Origin: Rhizobiaceae bacterium
GTDB lineage: Bacteria; Pseudomonadota; Alphaproteobacteria; Rhizobiales; Rhizobiaceae
DNA length: 64,000 bases
Direction: 5' to 3'
NCBI GenBank assembly: GCA_905339215.1
Contig: CAJPFN010000017.1
Coordinates: forward strand, 1 to 64,000
This document shows, piece after piece, positions 9,259 to 17,718 of this stretch. The notes beneath the pieces are model-generated. The model made no database searches, had not been told where the DNA came from, and saw only the letters and a program-made list of their open reading frames with translations. Each line of letters opens with the position of its first letter. Position 1 is the stretch's first letter. The translations under genes were made by a program, and so were the position numbers.

Positions 9259-9280
9259 GCGCGCGGGCCGGCGCCGCGCC

Positions 9281-9769
9281 TCACGGTTCGATGCCGAGGT
9301 CCTGGTAGAGCTCGAGGAGGTCGTAGGCCGGCGCCTTCGTCGCCTCGCAGCCGCCGACGAACGTGCCGTAGACGCCTTCCATCGGGAAGACGGTTTCGCT
9401 CATGCCGTCAGAGCCTTGGCCGGACAGCCTGAGATCCAGAATCCGCTGGTCCCCGGCATCGAGCGTCAGCGTCGGATAGCCGACCCAGACGTCGGAGCGG
9501 GTCAGCTTCGCGCCCTCGGCGATGACGCGCGGCGCAATCCTGCCGGTCTCGGGATCGGATTCGTCCGGCGACGCCAGCGTGACGATGCCGGTCGCGGAAT
9601 CGAAGTCGATGACGAAGAACGGTTCGGTGAACCGGCAGGTGAGAACGCCGGCCGCGGCACTCCCCGACAGGCACAGCAGCGCCGCCAGAGCGCCGGCCAT
9701 CCTCCCCGCCGTGGCCCGCCGGACGGCGGAGCCGCGGCCCGCCAGCCGGGTCGTCGAGGCCCCGCTCAT
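9281..9769 (-). CDS. secreted protein of unknown function
   Basis: This 162-aa protein has a long positively charged leader, then a hydrophobic stretch (AGALAALLCLSGSAAAG, about residues 24-40) typical of a Sec signal peptide. The mature domain is acidic, with one Cys near its start (LTCRF) and one in VGGCEA. I do not recognise the family. The ATG at 9769 overlaps the stop of the upstream NTF2-like gene (ATGA), which supports coupling, although the leader is unusually long and a later start at MAGALAALL is possible. It is convergent with rlmJ. Confidence 0.7.
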   Translation of the reverse strand: MSGASTTRLAGRGSAVRRATAGRMAGALAALLCLSGSAAAGVLTCRFTEPFFVIDFDSATGIVTLASPDESDPETGRIAPRVIAEGAKLTRSDVWVGYPTLTLDAGDQRILDLRLSGQGSDGMSETVFPMEGVYGTFVGGCEATKAPAYDLLELYQDLGIEP

Positions 9770-10191
9770 CCGGTGATCCGGCGCTTCAGCCGCTCCAGGC
9801 CGAGGAAGAAGCCGCCGATGCCGTTTGGGCCGTAAGGCTCGTAGGCGCGCAGCGCGGACACCAACCCGTCGCGCTCCTCGGCGATGAATACCTGCGGAAA
9901 GTGGAGCTTGCGGCCGCCCTTGAGCACATGGTTGGTGTCGACCTCGAAGGCCGCCTTCCTGCCCGTCTCGTCGACGAAGACCGTCTCCACGGTGAAGCCG
10001 AAGCGCTCCATGACCGACAGGCCCCAGTCGAGGCCGCTCTCGATCTCGGCGCGGCCGCGCATCTCGGGTTTCGGGTAGTGCGGGTCGAAGAGCACGGCAT
10101 CGGGGGCGAAGCAGGCCATTGCCGTCGCCTTGTCGCGAACCTCCAGCGCCGCCAGCATCCTGCGCATCAACGCCACGACCGCCGTTTCCAT
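9766..10191 (-). CDS. SnoaL/NTF2-like fold protein
   Basis: This 141-aa protein has the pattern of a nuclear transport factor 2-like domain: an N-terminal helix pair (VVALMRRMLAALEVRDKATAMACFAPDAVLFDP), the conserved aromatic/Asp turn FDPHYP, and a curved sheet ending in DGLVSALRAYEPYGPNG. Such domains serve as polyketide cyclases, isomerases or simply small-molecule binding folds, so no reaction is assigned. It is the first gene of a two-gene minus-strand unit with the secreted protein downstream. Confidence 0.7.
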   Translation of the reverse strand: METAVVALMRRMLAALEVRDKATAMACFAPDAVLFDPHYPKPEMRGRAEIESGLDWGLSVMERFGFTVETVFVDETGRKAAFEVDTNHVLKGGRKLHFPQVFIAEERDGLVSALRAYEPYGPNGIGGFFLGLERLKRRITG

Positions 10192-10324
10192 GCCATCCCC
10201 CTCGCCGCTGTTGCCGCCGTCAGGTTAACACCGAACCGGAGGCCGGCAAGGCGCCGCACCGCCTTGACCCTCCCGGGCTTCGCCATCACACTGCGCCGCA
10301 ACAGATTCTCCCGGGAGAACGACC

Positions 10325-10738
10325 ATGCGCCGTCTGGCAACCACCTTCCTCGCCGCCGCGTCGATGCTGGCGGCGGGCGTCGTCGCGTCCGCGGCGGGCG
10401 ACAGGACGGCGGCGGAGTGCAGCAACAGCGGGATCCTGGCGCGCATCCAGTCGAAGTTCCGCCACCAGGTGACGCATGTCCCGCATCTCCCCAATGTCGA
10501 CATCGTCGAGTTCCGCAAGATCCACCAGCACCGCTACATCCCGTTCGGCGAGAAAAGGCCGATCGCACGGCGCTATTGCGGCGCGACAGCCCAGCTGTCC
10601 GACGGACGCCGTCGGACGATCTGGTACCTGATCGAGGACCGGATGGGATTTGCCGGCGTCGGCGACGGCGTCGAATTCTGCGTCTCCGGCTTCGACCGCT
10701 GGTTCGTCCACAACGGCCGCTGCCGGGTCGTCCGCTAG
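10325..10738 (+). CDS. small secreted protein, conserved hypothetical
   Basis: This 137-aa protein has a typical signal peptide (MRRLATTFLAAASMLAAGVV, cleavage near residue 24). The mature domain has four cysteines (AEC, YCGA, EFCV, GRCR), likely two disulfides, and a tryptophan/aromatic-rich core (RTIWYLIEDRMGF, GFDRWFVHNGRC). A good GGGAG precedes the ATG. The function is not recognisable; the pattern resembles exported Rhizobiales hypothetical proteins. It is followed after 12 nt by the RNase T2 gene, so the two are probably cotranscribed. Confidence 0.75.
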   Translation: MRRLATTFLAAASMLAAGVVASAAGDRTAAECSNSGILARIQSKFRHQVTHVPHLPNVDIVEFRKIHQHRYIPFGEKRPIARRYCGATAQLSDGRRRTIWYLIEDRMGFAGVGDGVEFCVSGFDRWFVHNGRCRVVR

Positions 10739-10750
10739 CCGCGAAGACCG

Positions 10751-11473
10751 GTGAGGCCGCTGTCGACATCGCCGGCGAGGACGCTGGCGATCATCGCCCT
10801 CGTCATCGCCGCGCTTGCCGCGCTCTATCTCGACCAACGCTCCGGGCAACCTGCCCCCGGTGACGCATCGCCGTCCGGCGCCGAGCCTGTCGCGGCCGGG
10901 TCCGGCTTCGATTTCTACGTCTTGTCGCTGTCGTGGTCGCCGAGCTACTGCGAAGCCGAGGGCGAAGACGCCAACCGCCAGCAATGCGCGTCGGGACGAC
11001 CCTACGCCTTCGTCGTCCACGGCCTGTGGCCGCAATACGAGACGGGCTATCCGGAATCCTGTCCGACCGACGAGCCGGGCGTTGCCGACACGACGCTGCG
11101 CGGCCTCTACGACCTGATGCCGTCGGCAGGGCTGATCCGCCACCAGTGGCGCAAGCACGGCACCTGCACGGGCCTCTCGCAGGGCGATTATTTCGCCGCG
11201 CTGCGCGCGGCGCGCGAAAAGGTGACGATTCCGGCCGCCTACCGCCGCCTCGACGCCTACCGCACCGTCGACCCAAACGCGGTCGAGCGCGATTTCCTCG
11301 CCGCGAACGGCGGACTTGAAGAAGAAGGCGTCGCCGTCACCTGCGACCGGCGTTTTCTGCGCGAGGTCAGGATCTGCATGACCAGGGACCTCGCCTTCCG
11401 CTCCTGCCCAGAGGTCGATCGCAGGGCCTGCACACTCGGCCGCGCGGTGATGCCGCCGGTCCGCGGCGGATAG
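10751..11473 (+). CDS. RNase T2 family ribonuclease (GTG start)
   Basis: This 240-aa protein has an N-terminal hydrophobic segment (residues 10-26) acting as a signal or membrane anchor, then an RNase T2 domain. CAS I is FVVHGLWPQY with catalytic His90. CAS II is HQWRKHGTC (residues 131-139), where Gln132 occupies the position usually held by a catalytic Glu (HEWxKHGTC). Paired cysteines typical of the family are present. T2 enzymes cleave RNA non-specifically through 2',3'-cyclic products in the periplasm. The start is GTG at 10751, 12 nt after the upstream small secreted protein. Confidence 0.9.
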   Translation: MRPLSTSPARTLAIIALVIAALAALYLDQRSGQPAPGDASPSGAEPVAAGSGFDFYVLSLSWSPSYCEAEGEDANRQQCASGRPYAFVVHGLWPQYETGYPESCPTDEPGVADTTLRGLYDLMPSAGLIRHQWRKHGTCTGLSQGDYFAALRAAREKVTIPAAYRRLDAYRTVDPNAVERDFLAANGGLEEEGVAVTCDRRFLREVRICMTRDLAFRSCPEVDRRACTLGRAVMPPVRGG

Positions 11474-11608
11474 AAGTCGGCGCGTAGAAGGGTATTTCGA
11501 TCGGTCCAGCGCCCGGATCAGGTGACAAGGGCGGCGGGGCCGCAATAGGCTCGCGCCCGTTCCGAGTCCCGGGCGCGCCGGGATGCCAATCCAGGGAGCC
11601 GGCCCGTC

Positions 11609-12205
11609 ATGCCCAAGATCCTCTATTCCTCCGCATCGCCCTACAGCGCCAAGGTGCGCATGGCCGCCGCCTATGCCGGCATCGAGGCCGAGTCGGTGCC
11701 GACCGACACCAACGCCGAGCCGGCGACGCTCATCGATAACAACCCGCTGGGCAAGATCCCGGTGCTGATCACCGACGCGGGCGAGGCCGTCTTCGACAGC
11801 AGGGTGATCACCCAGTACCTCAACCGCGAATCGAAGAACCGGCTTTTTCCGCGAAATCCGTCGAAGCGCACGGAAGCCGAACGCCTCGAGGCGCTGGCCG
11901 ACGGCATCTGCGACTGCCTGCTCGCCCATGTCTACGAGCGCCGCTTCCGGCCGGAAGAGAAGATCCACCAGGAGTGGCTGGACAAGCAGTGGAAGAAGGT
12001 GACACGGGCGCTCGATCATCTCAACGCGGCGCCGCCGAAGCTGCCGAAGACGATCACGGCCGGCCACCTCGCACTGCGCGCGACGCTCGGCTACCTCTCC
12101 CTTCGCTTCGAGGGGAAGTGGGAGCGCGGCCGCGGCAAGCTGAAGCGCTGGGCGGCGCGGTTCGACGAGAAGTTCCCGGACCTCGTGCAGTACCTGCCGA
12201 AGTAA
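11609..12205 (+). CDS. glutathione S-transferase family protein
   Basis: This 198-aa protein has the GST layout: an N-terminal thioredoxin-like domain with the probable active-site Ser in SASPYSAKVRMA, the glutathione-binding cis-Pro segment NPLGKIPVLI, the DSRVITQYLN motif that contacts the glutamyl group, and an all-helical C-terminal domain. The substrate is unknown. It ends just before a bidirectional terminator shared with the convergent outer membrane protein gene. Confidence 0.88.
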   Translation: MPKILYSSASPYSAKVRMAAAYAGIEAESVPTDTNAEPATLIDNNPLGKIPVLITDAGEAVFDSRVITQYLNRESKNRLFPRNPSKRTEAERLEALADGICDCLLAHVYERRFRPEEKIHQEWLDKQWKKVTRALDHLNAAPPKLPKTITAGHLALRATLGYLSLRFEGKWERGRGKLKRWAARFDEKFPDLVQYLPK

Positions 12206-12240
12206 CCGGCGCCAATCGGCGAAGGTCTCCTCCACAACGA

Positions 12241-12268
12241 GAAAGCCGGGCGCGAGGACCCGGCTTTC
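12241..12268. terminator. bidirectional intrinsic terminator
   Basis: A perfect 10-bp stem GAAAGCCGGG / CCCGGCTTTC encloses an 8-nt loop. Each strand ends in a short T run, and the hairpin lies between the convergent stops of the GST and the outer membrane protein, so it can serve both. Confidence 0.8.
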
Positions 12269-12291
12269 GTCGTTTACCGATCGGGGATGCG

Positions 12292-12954
12292 TCAGAACTT
12301 CATGCCGATGCCGAAGGTGACGCGGTTGTCGCGGGAAGACACGGACTGGTCGCCGCTGCCGGTGTTGAAGGTCCGGCTGCCGAAATCGGTGTAGCGGTAC
12401 TCGACGCGGCCGAAGACGTTCTCCGTCATCTTCACGTCGGCGCCGGCACCAGCGGTCCAGCCGATCAGGGTGTTGCTGTCACTGCCTGCCGCGTCGGTGA
12501 TCTTCAGGCTCTGCGCGGCGGCGCCGCCGGTGCCGTAGATCAGGACGTCGTCGGTGACGGCCACGCCCATGCGGGCGCGCAGCGAGCCCTCGAGGCCGGA
12601 CTTCGATTCCACACCGGCGTTGTCGCCCGACAGGTTGGCCCAGTTCAGGTCGGCCTCGCCGCCGTAGACGAACATGCCGTTCTGGAAGTTGTAGCCGCCG
12701 AAGGCGCCGCCGACGAAACCGCTGGTGTTGACGTCGACGCCGGGCGTGCGGGTCCTGCCGCCGAAGCCGTAGCCGAGCGACACGCCGGCGTAGGGGCCCG
12801 ACCAGGTGTTGACAGGAGGGGTCTCAAGCGGTGCGGCAGGTGCCGGCGGTTCCTCGTAGACCACGTCGGCCGCAAAGGCAGGCACCGAGCCGATCAGGGC
12901 GACGAGACCGGCCGCGAGCGCGGTCGACCGGGCAAAAGTCATCTTGGCTGACAT
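12292..12954 (-). CDS. outer membrane beta-barrel protein (Omp25/Omp31-type)
   Basis: This 220-aa protein has a signal peptide (cleavage after PAFA, about residue 28), a Pro-rich linker, then a predicted eight-strand barrel. Hallmarks are WSGPYAGVSLGYGFGG at the barrel start, GGAFGGYNFQNGMFVYGGE, VFGRVEYRYTDFGSR and the terminal VTFGIGMKF ending in Phe, the BAM recognition residue. Related Rhizobiales proteins (Omp25/Omp31, RopB) are abundant surface proteins that stabilise the envelope. AAGGAG is well placed before the ATG. The gene stands alone. Confidence 0.92.
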   Translation of the reverse strand: MSAKMTFARSTALAAGLVALIGSVPAFAADVVYEEPPAPAAPLETPPVNTWSGPYAGVSLGYGFGGRTRTPGVDVNTSGFVGGAFGGYNFQNGMFVYGGEADLNWANLSGDNAGVESKSGLEGSLRARMGVAVTDDVLIYGTGGAAAQSLKITDAAGSDSNTLIGWTAGAGADVKMTENVFGRVEYRYTDFGSRTFNTGSGDQSVSSRDNRVTFGIGMKF

Positions 12955-13335
12955 TGTTGTTTACTCCTTAGCCACAGGAACTCTGCAATTCCGTTCGATG
13001 GGCGCCCCGCCTTCCGGGCGGGAAACGGACGGGGCGTCTTGCGGTTCCGAATGTCGTGGGCAAATGCGGCCGCAACGTTCCGACAATCGGGTTATTCCCT
13101 GACCCGAATGCGGCTGAACGGGGACGTTGCACTATGGCAACAGGCCTGTCAGGAACCTGCGCTTTTTCAACGCCTTGGACGCTTTGATGCGCGCCGGAGC
13201 CGCCCTATATTGGCGTTTCGGCCCCGTCTTGGGGGCCCGACCGGGACGGCGTCGCCACATGACCGCCTCAGGAGTTGCCGGTTCGTCAATGAAAAAGGGC
13301 GCCTCGACGGCGTGGGAAGCGAACCGGGGGAAGAC
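12955..13335. other. 381-nt intergenic region between divergent OMP and SDR genes
   Basis: No gene is supported here. It must contain the promoter of the outer membrane protein on the minus strand and that of the SDR-uvrC unit on the plus strand; the latter has a recognisable candidate at 13184-13211. Short frames across the region lack ribosome-binding sites and family resemblance. Confidence 0.6.
13184..13211 (+). promoter_or_regulatory. candidate sigma-70 promoter for the SDR-uvrC operon
   Basis: TTGATG (13184-13189) and TATATT (13206-13211) are separated by 16 nt. They match the housekeeping consensus at four of six and five of six positions. It lies about 125 nt upstream of the SDR start. 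This is prediction by eye only. Confidence 0.45.
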
Positions 13336-14100
13336 ATGGCCCAAGGCCCGAAGACAGCACTCGTCACAGGCGGCGCGCGGCGCATCGGCCGCGCCATCGT
13401 CGAGGACCTCGCGGCGAACGATTTCGCCGTGGCGATCCACGTCCATCGCTCCGCGGGAGAGGCCGACGCGCTGAGGCGCTCGATCGAGGCGCGCGGCGGG
13501 CGGGCCGCCGTCGTGGCGGCGGACCTCAGCGACGTCGGGTCCGTCGCCGGCCTCGTCGGCGAGGCTGCCGGCCTGCTCGGGCCGATCGGCCTGCTCGTCA
13601 ACAATGCCTCGGCTTTCGAGCCCGACTCGGTCGCCGACTTCGACTGGGACACCTGGGACCGCCACTTCGCCCTGCACCTGAAGGCGCCGGTTATGCTGGC
13701 ACGGCACCTTGCCGCCGGTCTTCCGGCCGACCGTGAAGGCCTCGTCGTCAACGTCATCGACGAGCGCGTCCTGCGTCTCAATCCGCGCTACTTCTCCTAC
13801 ACGCTCTCCAAGGCGGCGCTTTGGACCGCCACGCAGACCATGGCGCAGGCGTTCGGGCCGAAGGTCCGTGTCAACGCGATCGGCCCCGGTCCGACGCTCG
13901 CCAACGTCAGGCAAAGCCCGGAAGACTTCCAGGCGCAGCTCAATGGCCTGATCCTCGGCCGAGGACCGGACCTTGCCGAATTCGGCGCGACCATCCGCTA
14001 TTTGTGGCAGGCCCGTTCGGTGACCGGCCAGTTGATCGCCATCGACGGCGGCCAGCACCTTGCCTGGCAGACGCCGGATGTGACAGGCATGAACGAATGA
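13336..14100 (+). CDS. SDR family oxidoreductase (pteridine reductase-like)
   Basis: This 254-aa protein is a classical short-chain dehydrogenase: the cofactor loop TGGARRIG near residues 11-18 has the Arg pattern typical of NADPH-dependent pteridine reductase/FolM relatives; NNAS follows, and the catalytic Tyr/Lys occur in [11 protein letters not shown]. The serine normally placed before them sits in a segment reading [15 protein letters not shown], so the usual Ser is replaced. The ATG at 13336 has a GGGGGA ribosome-binding site. It overlaps uvrC by ATGA, an arrangement seen in other Rhizobiales. The exact substrate is unknown. Confidence 0.85.
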   Translation: MAQGPKTALVTGGARRIGRAIVEDLAANDFAVAIHVHRSAGEADALRRSIEARGGRAAVVAADLSDVGSVAGLVGEAAGLLGPIGLLVNNASAFEPDSVADFDWDTWDRHFALHLKAPVMLARHLAAGLPADREGLVVNVIDERVLRLNPRYFSYTLSKAALWTATQTMAQAFGPKVRVNAIGPGPTLANVRQSPEDFQAQLNGLILGRGPDLAEFGATIRYLWQARSVTGQLIAIDGGQHLAWQTPDVTGMNE

Positions 14101-16145
14101 ACCCGAAAAGACCGCCCATCCCTGCCCGCCGCGGCCAGACCGCGGCCGACGACGACGTTGCCGGCTTCCTGCCGGGCGAAGACGCCGACGAGGATGTCGT
14201 GGAGATCGAAGGGGGCGATGCGGCGGCCGCCATTCCCTTCACGCGGATCGAGTTCGAGGCCCCGGAAGCCACGGGCGACGCCGGCGCCGGCGTCATCCAG
14301 GAACTGGTGAAGCGCCTGCCCAATGCGCCGGGCGTCTACCGCATGATGAACGCGACTGGCGACGTGCTCTACGTCGGCAAGGCTCGCAGCCTGAAGAAGC
14401 GCGTCACCGCCTACGCGCAGGGGCGCTTCCACACCAACCGCATCGGCCGCATGGTCCGCGAGACGGTGTCGATGGAGTTCGTCGTCACCCGCACCGAGAC
14501 CGAGGCGCTGCTGCTCGAAGCGAATCTCATCAAGAGGTTGCGGCCGCGTTTCAACGTGCTGATGCGGGACGACAAGTCGTTCCCCTACATCCTGCTCACC
14601 GGCGATCACCCCTCGCCCGGCATCTTCAAGCACCGCGGCGCGCGATCACGCAAAGGAGACTATTTCGGGCCATTCGCTTCGGCGGGCGCCGTCGACCGGA
14701 CGATCAACGCCCTGCAGCGGGCGTTCCTGCTCAGGACCTGCACCGACTCGGTGTTCGAGAGCCGGACGCGGCCGTGCCTGCTTTTTCAGATCAAGCGCTG
14801 CTCGGGGCCGTGCACGGGCGAGATCCCGGCGGCCGACTACGCCGAACTGGTCAACGAGGCGAAGGACTTCCTCTCCGGACGCAGCCAGGGCGTGAAGGCG
14901 CAGATCTCGGAAGCGATGCAGGAGGCGGCCGAGGCGCTCGACTTCGAACGCGCCGCAATCTACTGCGACCGCCTCGCGGCACTTTCCCACGTACAGAGCC
15001 ACCAGGGCATCAACCCGCAGTCGGTGGAAGAGGCCGACGTCTTCGCCATCCACCAGGAAGGCGGGCAGAACTGCATCCAGGTCTTCTTCTTCCGCACCGG
15101 GCAGAACTGGGGCAACCGCGCCTACTTCCCCAAGGCCGATCCGGCACTGGAGGCTGGCGAGGTGCTCGGCTCGTTCCTCGCCCAGTTCTATGACGACAAG
15201 CCGTGCCCGCGGCTGGTCCTGCTGTCCCATGCGGTCGAGGAACAGGTGCTGCTCGCGGAAGCCCTGTCCACGCGCGCGGGGCACAAGGTGACCGTTTCAG
15301 TCCCGCAGCGCGGCGAGAAGAAGGACCTCGCCGACCACGCGCTGCAGAACGCCCGCGAGGCGCTGGGGCGGCGCCTGGCGGAGACGTCGACGCAGGCGCG
15401 CCTGCTCGAAGGCTTCGCCGGCACGTTCGGCCTCGAGAAGACCCCTCAGCGCATCGAGGTCTACGACAACTCGCACATCATGGGCACCAACGCCGTCGGC
15501 GCCATGATCGTCGCCGGGCCGGAAGGCTTCGTGAAGAACCAGTATCGCAAGTTCAACATCCGCTCGACGGCGATCACGCCGGGCGACGATTTCGGCATGA
15601 TGCGCGAGGTGATGGAGCGGCGTTTCTCGCGGCTCATCAAGGAGCACGGCACGGATGACGGCAGCGGGGAGGACGAAGCGTCCGGCATCCCGGCCTGGCC
15701 CGACGTCATCCTCATCGACGGCGGCCAGGGCCAGATGAGCGCGGTGCGCGGCATCCTTTCCGAGCTCGGCGTCGCCGACAAGGTCGCCGCGATCGGCGTC
15801 GCCAAGGGCGCGGACCGCGACGCGGGCCGCGAACGCTTCTTCGCCGATGGGCGCGAATCCTTCAGCCTGCCGGTGCGCGATCCCGTGCTCTATTTCGTGC
15901 AGCGGCTGCGCGACGAGGCTCACCGCTTCGCCATCGGCTCGCACCGTGCGCGGCGCAAGAAGGAGATGGTGAAAAGTCCGCTCGACGAGATCATCGGGAT
16001 CGGCCCGAGTCGCAAGCGCGCGCTGCTCCTGCATTTCGGCACGGCCAAGGCCGTCAGCCGCGCGGCCATGGAAGACCTCATGCGGGTCGAAGGCATATCG
16101 GAATCGGTGGCGCGGCTGGTCTACGATCACTTTCACGATAATTGA
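14097..16145 (+). CDS. uvrC: UvrABC system protein C (excinuclease)
   Basis: This 682-aa protein carries all UvrC domains: a GIY-YIG nuclease ([18 protein letters not shown], about residues 78-95), the Cys-rich segment and UvrB-binding UVR motif ([20 protein letters not shown]), the RNase H-like C-terminal nuclease ([41 protein letters not shown]) and a terminal helix-hairpin-helix pair ([17 protein letters not shown]). It makes both incisions in nucleotide excision repair. An acidic N-terminal extension of about 65 residues is longer than in E. coli, as is common in Rhizobiales. It begins in the SDR stop codon (ATGA). Confidence 0.98.
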   Translation: MNPKRPPIPARRGQTAADDDVAGFLPGEDADEDVVEIEGGDAAAAIPFTRIEFEAPEATGDAGAGVIQELVKRLPNAPGVYRMMNATGDVLYVGKARSLKKRVTAYAQGRFHTNRIGRMVRETVSMEFVVTRTETEALLLEANLIKRLRPRFNVLMRDDKSFPYILLTGDHPSPGIFKHRGARSRKGDYFGPFASAGAVDRTINALQRAFLLRTCTDSVFESRTRPCLLFQIKRCSGPCTGEIPAADYAELVNEAKDFLSGRSQGVKAQISEAMQEAAEALDFERAAIYCDRLAALSHVQSHQGINPQSVEEADVFAIHQEGGQNCIQVFFFRTGQNWGNRAYFPKADPALEAGEVLGSFLAQFYDDKPCPRLVLLSHAVEEQVLLAEALSTRAGHKVTVSVPQRGEKKDLADHALQNAREALGRRLAETSTQARLLEGFAGTFGLEKTPQRIEVYDNSHIMGTNAVGAMIVAGPEGFVKNQYRKFNIRSTAITPGDDFGMMREVMERRFSRLIKEHGTDDGSGEDEASGIPAWPDVILIDGGQGQMSAVRGILSELGVADKVAAIGVAKGADRDAGRERFFADGRESFSLPVRDPVLYFVQRLRDEAHRFAIGSHRARRKKEMVKSPLDEIIGIGPSRKRALLLHFGTAKAVSRAAMEDLMRVEGISESVARLVYDHFHDN

Positions 16146-16244
16146 TTGGTGCTGCGGCCGCTTTCGGTTGACTCCCGCGCGCCGCGCGGTTGACCCGCGA
16201 TACCGCTGTCTGATTTGAGTAGACGCGTACGAGCTTCAGAGACC

Positions 16245-16835
16245 ATGGCAAGACGCGCATTCAATCTTCCGAACATGCTGACCTACGGCCGCATCCTCGC
16301 GGTGCCGTTGATCGTGCTGTGTTTCTTCCTCGAAGGCCGGCTGAAATCGAGCGATTTCGCCCGCTGGTCGGCGCTGTTCATCTTCGCTGCCGCGAGCATC
16401 ACCGACTATTTCGACGGATATTTCGCCCGCGCCTGGCAGCAGACCTCCAACATCGGCCGGATGCTCGACCCGATCGCCGACAAGCTGCTGGTGGCGACCT
16501 GCCTGCTGCTGCTTGCGGCCGATACCGACCGGACCATCGCCGGGTGGTCGCTCTGGGCGGCGATCATCATCCTGTGCCGCGAGATTCTCGTTTCCGGCCT
16601 GAGGGAGTACCTCGCAGGCCTCAAGGTCAGCGTACCGGTGACACAGCTGGCCAAATGGAAAACGACGATCCAGATGCTTGCCATCGGCATGCTGCTCGCC
16701 GGCCCCGCCCTCGACAAGCTGCTGCCCTATTCGACGCAGGCCGGCATCGCGCTCCTGTGGATCTCGGCAATCGTGACCCTCTACACCGGCTACGACTATT
16801 TCCGGGCCGGCCTGAAGCATATCGTCGACGAGTAG
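16245..16835 (+). CDS. pgsA: CDP-diacylglycerol-glycerol-3-phosphate 3-phosphatidyltransferase
   Basis: This 196-aa membrane enzyme makes phosphatidylglycerol phosphate. The N-terminus FNLPNMLTYGRI is the conserved PgsA opening and the catalytic CDP-alcohol motif is DYFDGYFARAWQQTSNIGRM followed by LDPIADKLL. Several transmembrane helices follow. ATG at 16245 is preferred over an upstream in-frame TTG. Its position after uvrC and before moaD-moaE is a conserved alphaproteobacterial order. Compared with the paralogue at 2947-3504, this one has the stronger PgsA resemblance. Confidence 0.93.
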   Translation: MARRAFNLPNMLTYGRILAVPLIVLCFFLEGRLKSSDFARWSALFIFAAASITDYFDGYFARAWQQTSNIGRMLDPIADKLLVATCLLLLAADTDRTIAGWSLWAAIIILCREILVSGLREYLAGLKVSVPVTQLAKWKTTIQMLAIGMLLAGPALDKLLPYSTQAGIALLWISAIVTLYTGYDYFRAGLKHIVDE

Positions 16836-16836
16836 G

Positions 16837-17094
16837 ATGATGACCAAGCTCGTCTATTTCGCCTGGGTACGCGAACGCATCGGCAAGGCGGAGGAGACCG
16901 TCGAGTTGCCCGAGACGGTGAAGACCGTAGCCGGCCTGCTGCTCTGGCTGAAAGGCCGCGGCGAAAACTATGCCGCCGCGCTCGAGCATCCGAACGTGAT
17001 CCGGGTCGCGATCGACCAGGAGCATGTCGACCACGCGGCGCGGATCGCGGGCGCAAGCGAGATCGCCTTATTCCCGCCGATGACGGGAGGCTGA
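16837..17094 (+). CDS. moaD: molybdopterin synthase small subunit (sulfur carrier)
   Basis: This 85-aa ubiquitin-like protein ends in FPPMTGG, the Gly-Gly tail that becomes the thiocarboxylate sulfur donor. The opening KLVYFAWVRERIGKAEE is typical of MoaD. It starts 1 nt after the pgsA stop and is followed 3 nt later by moaE, so the three genes are almost certainly cotranscribed. It works with MoaE to convert precursor Z to molybdopterin. Confidence 0.95.
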   Translation: MMTKLVYFAWVRERIGKAEETVELPETVKTVAGLLLWLKGRGENYAAALEHPNVIRVAIDQEHVDHAARIAGASEIALFPPMTGG

Positions 17095-17097
17095 GCC

Positions 17098-17580
17098 ATG
17101 GCGCCGGCGGTCGTCTCGACGGTTCGCATCCAGGCGGAAGACTTCGACACCGCCGCGGAAATCGTCCGACTGACCGCCGGACGCACCGATGCCGGCGCGG
17201 TGGTGACGTTCACCGGGTTGTGCCGCGACGAATCGGGCACCTTGTCGGGGCTGGAACTCGAGCACTATCCAGGGATGGCCGAGGCGGAGATCCGGCGCAT
17301 CTGCATCGAAGCGGCCGCGCGCTGGCCGGTGACCGGCTTGTCGGTGATCCATCGCCACGGCCTGATACGGCCCGGCGAGAACATCGTGCTGGTCGTGGCC
17401 GTTTCGGCCCACCGGCACGCGGCGTTCGACGCGGCCGGCTTCGTCATGGACTTCCTCAAGTCGCGCGCGCCTTTCTGGAAGAAGGAGCACCGCATCGACG
17501 GCGATGCCGGGAGCTGGGTGGACGCCAAGGAATCGGACGATACCGCACTCGCCCGATGGGACCGCGCCAACACGCCGTGA
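17098..17580 (+). CDS. moaE: molybdopterin synthase catalytic subunit
   Basis: This 160-aa protein matches MoaE: GAVVTFTGLCRDESG, LELEHYPGMAEAEI, VIHRHGLIRPGENIVLVVAVSAHR and the catalytic lysine region FLKSRAPFWKKEH. The C-terminus ends in a short low-complexity tail. It directly follows moaD. The product is needed by molybdoenzymes such as the orphan oxidoreductase at 6200-8305. Confidence 0.96.
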   Translation: MAPAVVSTVRIQAEDFDTAAEIVRLTAGRTDAGAVVTFTGLCRDESGTLSGLELEHYPGMAEAEIRRICIEAAARWPVTGLSVIHRHGLIRPGENIVLVVAVSAHRHAAFDAAGFVMDFLKSRAPFWKKEHRIDGDAGSWVDAKESDDTALARWDRANTP

Positions 17581-17718
17581 ACAGCGGTCCGCGGTAAAAA
17601 ATCACCGTTTCGAGAAAGCGGGCATTAACGACGTCCGCACATCCCGGCGAGCGTTTAGACATTCACTAGGCGCGCTAACGTACGTTCGCCCTTGTCGAAA
17701 GGTGCGTGCCACAAAGCG

